A DNA stretch of 64,000 nt from Xanthobacteraceae bacterium 501b (GCA_000378025.1 KB899087.1:4734001-4798000), one strand, 5' to 3'; counted from the stretch's first letter, positions 1-9,578 are shown. The notes: generated by a model not told the origin, from the letters alone. Made by a program: numbers and translations.

Positions 1-1
1 C

Positions 2-1621
2 GCGACCCAGCACCCGCGCATCTCCTGGGCCAAGACGGTGATCTATGAGGGCCATGTGCGCGGGCTGACCATGCGCCACCCGCTGGTGCCGGAATCCATT
101 CGCGGCACCTTCACCGCGCTCGGTCAGCCCGAGTTCATCGACTACATCGCCAAGCTCGGCGTCACTGCGGTGGAACTGCTCCCCGTTCATGCCTTTACCC
201 AGGACCGGCATCTGCTCGACCGGGGCCTCGCCAATTACTGGGGCTACAACACGCTGAACTTCTTCGCGCCGGAGCCGCGCTATCTCGGCGAGGACGGGCT
301 CGACGCCATCGGCGAGGCGGTGGACCGGCTGCACCAGGCGGGGATCGAGATCATTCTCGACGTGGTCTACAACCACACCTGCGAGGGCAATCATCTCGGT
401 CCGACGCTCTCCTTCAAGGGCATCGACAACGCGTCCTATTACCGGCTGCTGCCTGGCAATGGCCGCTATTATGACGACCTCACCGGCTGCGGCAATTCGG
501 TCAATACCGACCATCCCCGCGTGCTGCAGATGGTGATGGACTCGCTTCGCATGTGGGCCTCGATCTACGGCATTGACGGGTTCCGCTTCGATCTCGCCAC
601 CACGCTCGGCCGCCGGCCGGAAGGCTTCGATTCCGGTCATGCCTTCTTCAACGCGATCCTTCAGGATCCCACCCTCGGTGGCCTGAAGCTGATCGCCGAG
701 CCGTGGGATGTCGGCCCCGGCGGCTACCAGCTCGGCGCGTTCCCGCCCGGCTTCTCCGAATGGAACGGCGATTACCGCGACACGGTGCGCGAGTTCTGGT
801 GTGGCTCCGAGGGGCTGCTGCCGAGCTTCGCCACCCGCTTCGCCGCCTCGCAGGACATCTTCTCGGAAGGCCGCCGCCGGCCCTGGTCGAGCCTCAACTT
901 CATCACCGCCCATGACGGTTTCACCCTGCACGACCTCGTCACCTATAACGATAAGCACAATGAGGCCAATGGCGAGGATGGCCGTGACGGCCATGACGAC
1001 AATAAGAGCTGGAACTGCGGCGTCGAAGGCGAGACCGACGATCCCGCCATCAACGCGCTGCGCCGCCGGCAGAAGCGCAATTTGATCGCCACGCTGTTCC
1101 TCAGCCAGGGCGTGCCGATGCTGCTGGCCGGCGACGAGCGTTCCAACTCGCAGGGCGGCAATAACAACGCCTATTGCCAGGACAACGAGATCGGCTGGGT
1201 CGACTGGTCGGATGACGACCCGGAACTGCCTGACTTCGTCGCCCGCCTCGCCGAGATCCGCAAGACGCATTCCTGCCTCTCGCGGCCGGAATTCCTCACC
1301 GGCTCGCGCAATGAGATGGGCCAGCCCGATGTCGCCTGGTTCAATAATGGCGGCACCCGGATGACCGAGGAGAACTGGGCCGACCCGCACTCCAAATGCA
1401 TCACCCTGCGCCTCGCCCCGGTGCTGCCGGAGGAGCCCTCGCTGGTGATCATGCTCAACGCCTCGCATGTCGACGTCGATTTCGTCGCCCCGCCGGTGCA
1501 GTCCGGCCGCTGGGAGGCAATCCTCGCCACCGGCGACGACCTGGAAGGCTCCAGCCTTGAGGGCGGTGGAAGCTTCGGCGTGCCGGGCCGCACGCTCATC
1601 GTCTGGGAATGGCGCGCATGA
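2..1621 (+). CDS. glgX: Glycogen debranching enzyme GlgX (5' end outside window)
   Basis: Isoamylase-type GH13 enzyme that hydrolyses alpha-1,6 branches of limit-dextrin glycogen, releasing maltooligosaccharides in the cytoplasm. The frame is open from base 2, so the N-terminal CBM48 part lies upstream; about 539 codons are visible where GlgX is usually 650-720 residues. GH13 motifs appear in order: DVVYNH (near base 360-377), GFRFDLA with the nucleophile Asp (near 580-600), IAEPWDVG with the acid/base Glu (near 693-716) and TAHDGFTLHD (near 905-935). The gene overlaps the next one by ATGA, indicating translational coupling with treZ and treY, whose substrates it supplies. Family identification is firm; only the start is unknown. 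Confidence 0.95.
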   Translation, partial: ATQHPRISWAKTVIYEGHVRGLTMRHPLVPESIRGTFTALGQPEFIDYIAKLGVTAVELLPVHAFTQDRHLLDRGLANYWGYNTLNFFAPEPRYLGEDGLDAIGEAVDRLHQAGIEIILDVVYNHTCEGNHLGPTLSFKGIDNASYYRLLPGNGRYYDDLTGCGNSVNTDHPRVLQMVMDSLRMWASIYGIDGFRFDLATTLGRRPEGFDSGHAFFNAILQDPTLGGLKLIAEPWDVGPGGYQLGAFPPGFSEWNGDYRDTVREFWCGSEGLLPSFATRFAASQDIFSEGRRRPWSSLNFITAHDGFTLHDLVTYNDKHNEANGEDGRDGHDDNKSWNCGVEGETDDPAINALRRRQKRNLIATLFLSQGVPMLLAGDERSNSQGGNNNAYCQDNEIGWVDWSDDDPELPDFVARLAEIRKTHSCLSRPEFLTGSRNEMGQPDVAWFNNGGTRMTEENWADPHSKCITLRLAPVLPEEPSLVIMLNASHVDVDFVAPPVQSGRWEAILATGDDLEGSSLEGGGSFGVPGRTLIVWEWRA

Positions 1622-3396
1622 ACAGCACCCGCTTCGGACCGATCCTCGACGGCACGGCCACACGCTTCCGCCTCTACGCGCCGGATGCGGGCCATGTGAG
1701 CGTGGAAATCGACGGCGCCGCGCCCAAGGCCATGGACAAGGCCGGCGATGGCTTCTTCACCGCCGCCATCGATGGGCTCAACGCGGGCACGCGCTATCGC
1801 TTCCGCATCGGCGAAGGGGAGGGGGCGGTCGCCGTCCCCGATCCCGCCTCGCGCGGGCAGGCGGAGGACGCCGATGGCTGGAGCCTCACAGCGGCGCCGG
1901 TCGCGATGTCGGCGGGCGGGGTGCCGCGCCCCTGGCATGAGGCTGTTATCGCCGAGGTGCATGTCGGCACGGCGACGCCGGAAGGCACGTTCCGGGCGCT
2001 GATCGAGCGGCTCGACCATTACCGCGACGCCGGCTTCACCGTGATCGAGCTGATGCCGGTCGCCGATTTTCCCGGCCGGCGCAACTGGGGCTATGACGGG
2101 GTGCTGCTCTACGCCCCCGACACCGCCTATGGCACGCCAGACGATCTGCGCGCCCTTATCGACGCCGCCCATGAGCGCGGGCTCGGCGTGATGCTGGATG
2201 TGGTCTACAACCATTTCGGCCCGAGCGGGAACTACCTGCCGCTCTACGGCAAGTCCTTCTTCCGCGAGGATATCCACACCCCCTGGGGCCCGGCGATCGA
2301 CCTGGAGAACCCCATTGTGCGGGCCTTCTTCACCGAGAACGCCGCCTATTGGCTGGCCGATTTCGGCTTTGACGGGCTGCGCTTCGACGCGGTGCATGCG
2401 CTCGCGACCGGCGGCGCCGAGACCTTCCTGCGCGAGATCGCGGCCGCCTGCCGTGCGGTGCGCCCGGATGCGTGGCTGGTGCTGGAGAACCACGACAACA
2501 TTGCCGGCTGGCTGACGCGCGAGGAGCATCTGTTCACCGCTCAGTGGAATGATGACTGGCACCACGCCTTCCATGTGCTCGGCAGCGGCGAGCGCACCGG
2601 CTATTACGCCCCCTATGCCCGGGACGCGGTGGCCTCCGCCGGGCGGGCGCTCGCCGAGGGCTTCGTCTTCCAGGGCGAACCCTATCCGGGCGAGGGCGGG
2701 CATCCGCGCGGCACGCCCTGCGCCGACCTCGCCCCGGACGCCTTTGTCAGCTTCGTGCAGAATCACGACCATATCGGCAACCGCCCGCTCGGCGACCGGC
2801 TCGCCGGGACGCTGGCGCCGGAGCGGCTGGCCTTCCTGCGCTTCGTGCTGATGCTCTCGCCGGAAATCCCGCTGCTGTTCCAGGGCGAGGAAGCGCTGCT
2901 GCCCACGCCCTTCCCGTTCTTCTGCGATTTCGAGGGCGAGCTGGCGGACGCGGTGCGCAAGGGCCGCCGCAGCGAGTTCGCCGATTTTTTCGACGCCCAT
3001 GGCGAGAGCTTCCCCGACCCGCTGAGCGAGGCGACTTTCCTTGCAGCCAAGCTGAAGCCCGAGGACATGCGCACCCCGCAGGCGCGGGCGGAGCTCGACG
3101 CTTTTCACCGTCTGGCTGAGCAGCGCCGTCGGCTGGTCTGGCCGCTCACCGCCAGCCCCTATCGCGGCAGCGAGTTGAGCCGGACCGGCGAGGCGCTGCG
3201 CGTCGCCTGGCACTATGGCGCCGGCACGCTGGTGATGGTGCTGAATGGAGGCAAGGAGCGCGTGCGGATCGACCCGCAGACCACATTCTCCGGCATGCCG
3301 GCGGGCGCCAGCATTGGCGGCGTCATCCACGAGGCGGAAGGGCAGCTGACGCTCGACCCCTTCGCGGCCGCCCTCTGGAGCCTTGCCCGCGCATGA
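1618..3396 (+). CDS. treZ: Malto-oligosyltrehalose trehalohydrolase TreZ
   Basis: GH13 enzyme of the TreY-TreZ pathway: it cleaves free trehalose from the end of a maltooligosyl-trehalose chain. The protein of about 592 residues has the usual TreZ length. An N-terminal CBM48-like segment (first ~100 residues) precedes the barrel, which carries EVHVGTATPEGTF, DVVYNHFGPSGNY, GLRFDAVHA (catalytic Asp) and WLVLENHDN (catalytic Glu), then QNHDHIGNRPLGDR. The start at 1618 is chosen because its ATGA overlaps the glgX stop; an in-frame ATG at 1609 is also possible. It overlaps treY by ATGA at 3393-3396, so three consecutive genes are coupled. Confidence 0.95.
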   Translation: MNSTRFGPILDGTATRFRLYAPDAGHVSVEIDGAAPKAMDKAGDGFFTAAIDGLNAGTRYRFRIGEGEGAVAVPDPASRGQAEDADGWSLTAAPVAMSAGGVPRPWHEAVIAEVHVGTATPEGTFRALIERLDHYRDAGFTVIELMPVADFPGRRNWGYDGVLLYAPDTAYGTPDDLRALIDAAHERGLGVMLDVVYNHFGPSGNYLPLYGKSFFREDIHTPWGPAIDLENPIVRAFFTENAAYWLADFGFDGLRFDAVHALATGGAETFLREIAAACRAVRPDAWLVLENHDNIAGWLTREEHLFTAQWNDDWHHAFHVLGSGERTGYYAPYARDAVASAGRALAEGFVFQGEPYPGEGGHPRGTPCADLAPDAFVSFVQNHDHIGNRPLGDRLAGTLAPERLAFLRFVLMLSPEIPLLFQGEEALLPTPFPFFCDFEGELADAVRKGRRSEFADFFDAHGESFPDPLSEATFLAAKLKPEDMRTPQARAELDAFHRLAEQRRRLVWPLTASPYRGSELSRTGEALRVAWHYGAGTLVMVLNGGKERVRIDPQTTFSGMPAGASIGGVIHEAEGQLTLDPFAAALWSLARA

Positions 3397-5927
3397 ACCC
3401 CGCCCTTCGCGCTACCTATCGGCTGCAGTTCCATCGCGGCTTCACCTTTGCGGATGCGCAGGCGCTGGTGCCCTATCTCGCCGACCTGGGTGTGAGCCAC
3501 CTCTATGCCTCGCCGATCACCACGGCGGTGCCGGGCTCGACCCATGGCTATGATGTCGCCGATCCGACCCGGATCAATCCGGAGCTGGGCGGGGAGGCGG
3601 GTTTTGAGGCTCTCGCCGGCGCGCTGGCGGCGCGGGGCATGGGCGTGGTGCTCGACATCGTGCCGAACCACATGGCGGCTTCCAGCCACAACCCGTTCTG
3701 GCTCGACATGATGGAAGCCGGCCCGGGCTCGGCCGCCGCGCGCGTGTTCGATGTGAAATGGGAAAGCGGCCGGCTGCTGCTGCCGGTGCTGGGCGACCCG
3801 CTCAAGGCGACGTTGGAGTCCGGGGCGCTGTCGCTGCGCGCCGATTACGATCTCGGGCGCGTCAATGTCGCCTATGCCGACCACGTCTTTCCGCTGCGGG
3901 CGGAAAGCGTGGCGGGGCTGCTGCGCGCGGCCGGCCTCACGGCCGCTGCCGATTGCTTCGCCGTGGTGGAGGGCGGATCGGACGACACCGGAAGAGGCGC
4001 GGCCCGCGCCGTTTTCACCGCCCTCGACGCCGCCGCGCGCCAGGCGCTGGAGGTGGCGCTGGCGCAGGCGGACCTTGCCGCCGTGCTGGAGGCGCAGCAC
4101 TGGCGCCTCGCCTGGTGGCGCACGGCGGCGCATGATCTCAATTACCGCCGCTTCTTCAACATCACTGATCTTGCCGGCGTGCGGGTGGAGGACCCCGAGG
4201 TGTTCGACCTCGTCCACCGCCTGCCGCTGGCGCTGATCACTCGCGGGCTCGTGCATGGGCTGCGGATTGACCATATTGACGGGCTGGTCGACCCTGCCGG
4301 CTATTGCGACCGGCTGCGGGCCGCGGTGGGTCCTGATGTCCCCCTGCTGGTCGAGAAGATCCTGGAGCCGGGCGAGGTGCTGCGTCCCTGGCCGATCGAG
4401 GGCACCACCGGCTATGAGCGGCTGAACGACATCAACGCGCTTTTCGTCGATCCGGAGGGCTATGGCGCCTTCGAGGCGGCGCTGCGGGCGCGTCACCTTC
4501 TCGTCGGCGCGCTGCCCGAGCGGCTGGCGGGCGCCAAGCGGCAGGTGCTGGAGGCGAGCCTCAAGGCCGAGGTCGACATTCTGGCCATGCTCGCGCGCGA
4601 GGGGCTGGACGAGGCCATGACCGCCGGCGACCTCACCAACACGGCGATCCGCGACGGGGTGGTGGCGCTGCTCGCCCATTGCCCGGTCTATCGCTCCTAT
4701 GCGACCCCCAAAGGCCATGAGGCGGAGGATGTCGCGATCTGGCAGGAGATCCGCACCCGTATCGAGGCGACGGAGAACCCGCTCACTGCGGCGGCGGCGG
4801 CGCTGCTGCTCCGCCGGCTGGAGAGCCCGGAGCGGCCGAGCGACCATGAATTCCGCTCGCGCTTCCAGCAGCTCAGCGGCCCGGCCATGGCCAAGGGCTT
4901 CGAGGATACGGAACTGTACCGCTATCCCGTGCTGCTCTGCGCCAATGAAGTCGGCGGCAGCCTCGACCATCCCGCCCGCAGCGCGCAGGAGATGCACGCG
5001 CTTTGTGAGGCGCGCGCCAGGGACGGCGCGGTCGACCTCATCCCGCTGGCGACGCATGACACCAAGCGCGGCCCCGGCCCGCGCGCGCGCCTCGCCGCGC
5101 TGAGCGGCAGGCCCGAGGCGTGGCTGGCGTTCTGCGAGGCGGCCGAAGCGCTCACCGTCCCGCTGCGGCGTGAGGAGGCGGGCATCGCGATGCCCGACGC
5201 GCTCGACGCGCATATGATCCTGCAGACGCTGGTTTCCGCCTGGCCGATCACGCCGGAGCGGATGGAGACCTATCTCACCAAGGCGCTGCGCGAGGCCAAG
5301 CGCCACAGCAATTGGGAAACCCCGAACGAGGCCTATGAAGCGGCGAGCCTCGGCTTTGCCCGCGCTCTGGTCGAGGCGCCGGAAGCGGCGGAATTCCGCG
5401 CCCGGCTCGAGGCGTTTGTGGGCGAGCTTGCTCCCGCCGGACGCTTGGTCGGGCTCGGTCAGATTATTCTCCAGCAGACGCTGCCGGGCACGCCCGACAT
5501 CTATCAGGGCACGGAGCTTCGCGATTTCTCGCTGGTCGACCCCGACAACCGTCGCCCGGTGGACTGGGCGGCGCGGGCGCAGGCACTGGCGGGGAATACG
5601 GCCGCGCTCGACCCCGACGATGCCGCGACTTTCGCGCTGACGCGGGACCTGCTGGCGCTGCGCGCCCGCAACCCGGCGCTGATGCGGGGCGATTATCGCC
5701 GGCTTGAGATCGCGCCCTCTCCCTGGGGCTGGTTCGGCTTCGAGCGCCGGCAGGGGGCGCATGCCGTGCGGGTGGTGCTGCCGACCCGGATCCCGGCGCC
5801 AGGCGCACCGCTGGATGACCTTACCGAATGGCTTGGCGCGTGGATTGGCGATGGCTGGCGGCAGGTGGACGGCCACGTCTTCAGCGCCGACGCGCCATAC
5901 CTGCTGGCGGAAAGTGGCCCGGCGTGA
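3393..5927 (+). CDS. treY: Malto-oligosyltrehalose synthase TreY
   Basis: Intramolecular transglucosidase that turns the reducing-end alpha-1,4 bond of maltooligosaccharides into alpha,alpha-1,1, making the TreZ substrate. The 844-residue length is typical of TreY. The N-terminus RATYRLQFHRGFTFADA and YASPITTAVPGSTHGYD are family hallmarks; VPNHMA (near residue 90), GLRIDHIDGLVDP (near 285) and LVEKILEPGE (near 315) supply the GH13 catalytic region, and ATHDTKRGPGPRAR and GTPDIYQGTEL mark the C-terminal half. It is the last gene of the glgX-treZ-treY operon and ends three bases before the convergent stop of the next gene. The operon would make trehalose from glycogen as a compatible solute. 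Confidence 0.95.
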   Translation: MNPALRATYRLQFHRGFTFADAQALVPYLADLGVSHLYASPITTAVPGSTHGYDVADPTRINPELGGEAGFEALAGALAARGMGVVLDIVPNHMAASSHNPFWLDMMEAGPGSAAARVFDVKWESGRLLLPVLGDPLKATLESGALSLRADYDLGRVNVAYADHVFPLRAESVAGLLRAAGLTAAADCFAVVEGGSDDTGRGAARAVFTALDAAARQALEVALAQADLAAVLEAQHWRLAWWRTAAHDLNYRRFFNITDLAGVRVEDPEVFDLVHRLPLALITRGLVHGLRIDHIDGLVDPAGYCDRLRAAVGPDVPLLVEKILEPGEVLRPWPIEGTTGYERLNDINALFVDPEGYGAFEAALRARHLLVGALPERLAGAKRQVLEASLKAEVDILAMLAREGLDEAMTAGDLTNTAIRDGVVALLAHCPVYRSYATPKGHEAEDVAIWQEIRTRIEATENPLTAAAAALLLRRLESPERPSDHEFRSRFQQLSGPAMAKGFEDTELYRYPVLLCANEVGGSLDHPARSAQEMHALCEARARDGAVDLIPLATHDTKRGPGPRARLAALSGRPEAWLAFCEAAEALTVPLRREEAGIAMPDALDAHMILQTLVSAWPITPERMETYLTKALREAKRHSNWETPNEAYEAASLGFARALVEAPEAAEFRARLEAFVGELAPAGRLVGLGQIILQQTLPGTPDIYQGTELRDFSLVDPDNRRPVDWAARAQALAGNTAALDPDDAATFALTRDLLALRARNPALMRGDYRRLEIAPSPWGWFGFERRQGAHAVRVVLPTRIPAPGAPLDDLTEWLGAWIGDGWRQVDGHVFSADAPYLLAESGPA

Positions 5928-5930
5928 GGG

Positions 5931-6923
5931 TCAGCCTCTCGGCGCCTTGAAGAAGGCGACCACCTTGACGAGGCTGCGCAGCGCGATCCAGCCGATGATG
6001 GCGTTGCCGGCGATGAACAGCGCCAGCGCCATCTGCGTCACCGGCTCGCCCGCGCCCTGTTCCGTGAGCTTCAGCGCCGCGAGCGGCAGGGTGGCGACGC
6101 CGAAGGTGTAGCCCCAGGCGCCGGGGCCGAAGGGCTGCTGGCGCAGCCATGGCACAAGTCGCGCCATCACCAGCGCCAGAAAACAGCCATAGCCGAACAG
6201 AGCGAGCGCCACCTTGTCCGCCGGCCCCGGCGTCAGCGAGAGATAGGCGACGCAGGCGACCGCCGGCGGCGCCAGTTCCATGCCGAGGCTGGAGCGCTGC
6301 GCGGCCGGCAGCGCGTGCTGGAACAGGCGGGTGAGGAACACCGATTCCATCGACAGCCACGACATCACCCCCATGCCGAAGAACATCCAGCCGAGCGCGG
6401 TCTGGCCGAAGGTGGCGCAGGCGATGGCGCCGACCAGCCCGCCGCCGACGGTGGGGAGATAGAGGATCGGCGTCACCTCCTGCGGCATCCGCCCGCCCTG
6501 CCACAGGCCACCGACGCTCCAGGCGGCATAGAGGACAACGCCCGCCGCCCCCAGAATGAACAGACTCCAGCCGAGCAGCGGCACATGCGGGCCGATGGCG
6601 ATGGCGGCGATCAGGGTGGAAACCGGTGCCAGCGCGGCGATGAGCCCCTGGGCGGGGTGGTTCAGCTCCTCCCGCGCCACGCCGGGATGGACCAGCCATT
6701 TCAAGCCGTAGAGCACGCTCCACAGCAGCCAGAGCCCGAAGGCGAGCACCGCGAGCGTCTCGCCGATCAGGACAGGCGCGCCCCACAGTCGCGTCGCCAT
6801 GCGCCAGCCATTGGCGAGGCCGCCAATGCCGAGCACGCTGCCGAAGAACATAGGGCGCATGGTGAGGAGAAGGGAGGTCACGGCGGTCACGTCGGGGGGC
6901 ACCTGTCGCTTGAGGCGCGACAC
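5931..6923 (-). CDS. TehA/SLAC1-family anion channel or C4-dicarboxylate/tellurite-resistance transporter
   Basis: A 330-residue, strongly hydrophobic protein with about ten predicted membrane segments and almost no soluble domain, matching the TehA/SLAC1/Mae1 fold in length and pattern. Short features such as LLTMRPMFFGSVLGIGGLANGWR near the N-terminus resemble the first helix of TehA-type channels. Members move anions, malate or sulfite, or confer tellurite resistance; the substrate cannot be read from sequence. It stands alone: its 3' end abuts treY convergently, and phnE upstream has its own 38-bp gap. The family assignment is from overall pattern, the function is not. Confidence 0.7.
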   Translation of the reverse strand: MSRLKRQVPPDVTAVTSLLLTMRPMFFGSVLGIGGLANGWRMATRLWGAPVLIGETLAVLAFGLWLLWSVLYGLKWLVHPGVAREELNHPAQGLIAALAPVSTLIAAIAIGPHVPLLGWSLFILGAAGVVLYAAWSVGGLWQGGRMPQEVTPILYLPTVGGGLVGAIACATFGQTALGWMFFGMGVMSWLSMESVFLTRLFQHALPAAQRSSLGMELAPPAVACVAYLSLTPGPADKVALALFGYGCFLALVMARLVPWLRQQPFGPGAWGYTFGVATLPLAALKLTEQGAGEPVTQMALALFIAGNAIIGWIALRSLVKVVAFFKAPRG

Positions 6924-6961
6924 TTACCCCAGAGTGGGGGCGGAATGCACCTTCCGCCCGC

Positions 6962-7792
6962 CTATTGGAACTTCGCCCGCAGCCGGTCGGTGAGGAATTC
7001 CATCGCCAGCACGATGATGAAGATGGCGAGGATGATCGCCGAGGCGTTGCGGTACTGAAACAGGTCGAACGCCACTTTCAGCTCCTGCCCGATGCCGCCG
7101 GCGCCGACGAGGCCGAGCACGACGGAGGCACGCACGGCCTTTTCCAGCGCGAACAGCGAGGAGTTGATCAGCGTCGGCATCACGTCGGGCAGGATCGCCC
7201 CGCACAGCACGGTGACGCGGTTGGCGCCGATGGCGTGCAGCGCCTCCTGCGGCTTCTTGTCGGCCTCCTCCATCGCCTCGGCGAAGAAGCGGCCGCAAAA
7301 GCCGATCGTGTCGACGACGATGGTCATCGTGCCGGCCACCGCGCCAAGGCCCAGCGTCGAGACGAACAGCAGCGCCCAGACGAGATCGGGCACGGTGCGG
7401 AACAGCGAGATCAGCGCGCGCGGAAAATGCCGGAAGGCGCCGAGCGGGGAGATGCCCCGCGCCGCCAGCCAGCCCATCGGCAGGCTGATGATGACGCCGA
7501 AGACGGTGCCGACCAGCGCGATCTGCAGCGTCTCCAGAATGCGCCAGCCCATGCGCTGGAGAAAGCCGGGTTCGGTGTTGGGCGGCAGCATCCGCCCCAC
7601 CAGCTCCGCCATGCGCGGCAGGCCGTTGGCGAGCTTTTCCGGCGAGGGAGCGACCTGGCCCATCGAGACGAGGAACAGCGCCCCGACCACCACCAGAATG
7701 GTGAAGGACAGCGGCGAGATCGCGGGCAGGCGCGAGGGGGGAAGCGTGCGGGGCAGGGTGGCCGAGGGGGTGCTAACCATGGAAGACGCCAT
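6962..7792 (-). CDS. phnE: Phosphonate ABC transporter permease PhnE
   Basis: Inner-membrane permease of a PhnCDE phosphonate importer, 276 residues. One N-terminal helix (FTILVVVGALFLVSMG) precedes the BPD_transp_1 domain. The conserved permease loop is visible as EALHAIGANRVTVLCGAILPDVMPTLI (near residues 180-205), where Gly contacts the ATPase, followed by GAGGIGQELKVAFDLFQY. Its start overlaps the 3' end of phnC by about 20 bases; a second Met five codons in (7780) is an alternative start. It is the last gene of the leftward phnD-phnC-phnE operon. Only one PhnE copy is present; many genomes carry two. Confidence 0.92.
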   Translation of the reverse strand: MASSMVSTPSATLPRTLPPSRLPAISPLSFTILVVVGALFLVSMGQVAPSPEKLANGLPRMAELVGRMLPPNTEPGFLQRMGWRILETLQIALVGTVFGVIISLPMGWLAARGISPLGAFRHFPRALISLFRTVPDLVWALLFVSTLGLGAVAGTMTIVVDTIGFCGRFFAEAMEEADKKPQEALHAIGANRVTVLCGAILPDVMPTLINSSLFALEKAVRASVVLGLVGAGGIGQELKVAFDLFQYRNASAIILAIFIIVLAMEFLTDRLRAKFQ

Positions 7793-8636
7793 CCATATCG
7801 CGCAGGGAAACCCGCATAGTGGGCCGGTCGAAATGCACCTTGCCGTCTTTGAGTGCGACGATGCGGTCGGAATAGTCGAGCGCGTGCTGCATGTCGTGGG
7901 TGGTGTAGACGAGGGTGATGCCGTGATCGCGGGCGAGCTCGGAGAAGATCCGCATGATGTCGCGCCCCACCGCCGGGTCGAGGCTGGCGGCCGGCTCGTC
8001 GGCGATCAGCAGGCGCGGGCGGCGGATCAGCGCGCGGGCGATGGCGACGCGCTGGGCCTGCCCGCCGGAAAGCTGGTCGGCGCGGGCGCTCGCCTTGTCG
8101 GCGAGGCGCACCTCGGCCAGCACCGCCATCGCCTCCTCGCGCCATTCCTGCCGGGCGAGGGCGTGGTGGAAGGCTCGCCAGCTGCCGGGCAGGCCGAGCT
8201 TGCCCTGGATGACATTGGTCAGCACAGATTGCCGCCCGACCAGACCATGATTCTGGAACACGAAGCCGATCTGCCGGCGCAGCCGGGTCAGCTGCGCGGC
8301 GCTGGGGGCGGCCATGAAGCGCTCCCCCAGCGTGGTGATCTCGCCATGGGTCGAGGGCAGAAGGCCGATCAGGCATTTGAGCAGGGTCGACTTGCCAGCG
8401 CCATTGGAGCCGATCAGTGCCACGCGCTGGTCGGCGCGGATGTCGAGATCGACCCCGGCGAACACCGCCTGGCCGTTGGGATAGGTCTTGGCGAGGCCGC
8501 GCGCGCCGATGATCTGCGGGGCGAGGACCGGCGCTACCGACTTCACCAGCGGGCCGATCTCGGGATTGCCGGTGTTGGCCGGGCGCAGACCGGCGAGGGG
8601 CGGCACGGGAACGTGCTCGGTCGGAACGCGCTCCAT
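7773..8636 (-). CDS. phnC: Phosphonate ABC transporter ATP-binding protein PhnC
   Basis: ATPase that drives phosphonate import. It carries Walker A GSNGAGKST, Q-loop VFQNHGLVGRQSVL, signature LSGGQAQRVAIARAL, Walker B LLIADEPAASLD and switch His in TTHDM. The start at 8636 (MERVPTEH) is preferred because a GGAGG Shine-Dalgarno sits at the right distance; an upstream GTG/ATG at 8651/8648 has none. Even so there is an N-terminal extension of about 40 residues before the first ABC strand (IIGARGLAKTYPNG), longer than usual. It lies between phnD, from which it is separated by a strong hairpin, and phnE, with which it overlaps. Confidence 0.93.
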   Translation of the reverse strand: MERVPTEHVPVPPLAGLRPANTGNPEIGPLVKSVAPVLAPQIIGARGLAKTYPNGQAVFAGVDLDIRADQRVALIGSNGAGKSTLLKCLIGLLPSTHGEITTLGERFMAAPSAAQLTRLRRQIGFVFQNHGLVGRQSVLTNVIQGKLGLPGSWRAFHHALARQEWREEAMAVLAEVRLADKASARADQLSGGQAQRVAIARALIRRPRLLIADEPAASLDPAVGRDIMRIFSELARDHGITLVYTTHDMQHALDYSDRIVALKDGKVHFDRPTMRVSLRDMDGVFHG

Positions 8637-8662
8637 GGCGGCCTCCATCACGAACGAAAAGA

Positions 8663-8695
8663 AGCGCCGGACGGGAGCGAGGCCCGTCCGGCGCT
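8663..8695 (-). terminator. Hairpin between phnD and phnC, possible attenuator
   Basis: A perfect 13-bp stem (8663-8675 with 8683-8695) and a 7-base loop. Read on the minus strand the stem is followed by a T-rich run (TCTTTTCG). This position, just after a binding-protein gene, usually stabilises or partly terminates the transcript so that the binding protein is made in excess over the ABC subunits. That role is inferred. Confidence 0.7.
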
Positions 8696-8707
8696 GGGGT
8701 GAGGGGT

Positions 8708-9565
8708 TCAGTTGATGAAGGAACCGAAATTCTCGATGCCAATGGTGCGGTACATCGAGCGGACATAGTCGTAGTCGCTGTCCTTCACGTCGGTGATGAA
8801 GATGCCGCCCTTGAACTTCTGATTGTCCTCGCCCTTGAGCACGGCGTTCATCAGCTCGTTGCCGTGCTTGAGGAAGGCCTCGCGCACCTTCACGAACACC
8901 TCTTCGGGAATGTCCTTGCGGGCGACGAGGATGTCGTTGGGCAGGTCGCGGCCACGGGCGACGACGGCGAAGGCGGCGTTGGGGAACGCCTTGCGGATCG
9001 AGTTGAGGTGGCCATAGTTCAGGCCGATGGCGGCGATGTCGCCACGGATCAGCGCTTCCGCCGCCACGTTGCGGGAGATGATGACGCCGTCATAATCCTT
9101 GCCATACATGATGCCGAAATCGGCCAGCACCTGCGCCGGGCCGAGATGCTGCGAGGTCGAACCGACCGAGCCGAAGGAGACCTTCTTGCCCTTTAGGTCG
9201 TCGATGGTGCGGATCGGGCCGTTGGCCAGCACGGCGATCTGCGCGAAATAGTCCGGGCGCTGCCAGGCGACGACGATGCGCGGGTCGCTAAGCTCCTTCA
9301 TGACCACATATTCGGCCGGGCCGGTGAGCACGAGCTCGACATGGCCGGAATTCATCGCCTCGACGGCGGCGGTGCGGGAGCTGACCGGGATCAGCTCGAT
9401 ATCGAGGCCGGTGAGCTTGGAAAGCTCCTTCTGGAAGCCGCCGAACTCCTGCTGCAGCGCCTCCAGGCCTTCAATGTCGGTGACAGCGAAACGAACCGGT
9501 TCGGCCGTCGCCGCGAAGGCCGTCGCCAGGGTAATGGCGAGGGCGGAAACAAGCTTGCGAAACAT
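8708..9565 (-). CDS. phnD: Phosphonate ABC transporter substrate-binding protein PhnD
   Basis: Periplasmic phosphonate-binding protein, 285 residues. The start at 9565 (MFRKLVSALAITLATAFAAT) begins a clear Sec signal peptide with cleavage likely after ATA or AEP; the longer open frame upstream runs through the operator region and is rejected. Family signatures include RFAVTDIEGLEALQQEF, SGHVELVLTGPAEYV, FGSVGSTSQHLGPAQVL and DVKDSDYDYVRSMY. It is first in the leftward phnDCE operon and is divergent from phnM; two PhnF-type operators lie in the short gap, so repression by PhnF of both directions is expected. Confidence 0.93.
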   Translation of the reverse strand: MFRKLVSALAITLATAFAATAEPVRFAVTDIEGLEALQQEFGGFQKELSKLTGLDIELIPVSSRTAAVEAMNSGHVELVLTGPAEYVVMKELSDPRIVVAWQRPDYFAQIAVLANGPIRTIDDLKGKKVSFGSVGSTSQHLGPAQVLADFGIMYGKDYDGVIISRNVAAEALIRGDIAAIGLNYGHLNSIRKAFPNAAFAVVARGRDLPNDILVARKDIPEEVFVKVREAFLKHGNELMNAVLKGEDNQKFKGGIFITDVKDSDYDYVRSMYRTIGIENFGSFIN

Positions 9566-9578
9566 TTTGTGCCCCTTG

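Noticed and set aside
1171..3330. Long antisense ORF opposite glgX/treZ
   Set aside because: Same shadow effect; no domain, and the sense strand has two well-supported GH13 genes.
3213..5876. Very long antisense ORF opposite treY
   Set aside because: High-GC shadow frame; its translation is low-complexity Arg/Gly/Ala/His-rich and treY matches its family over the full length.
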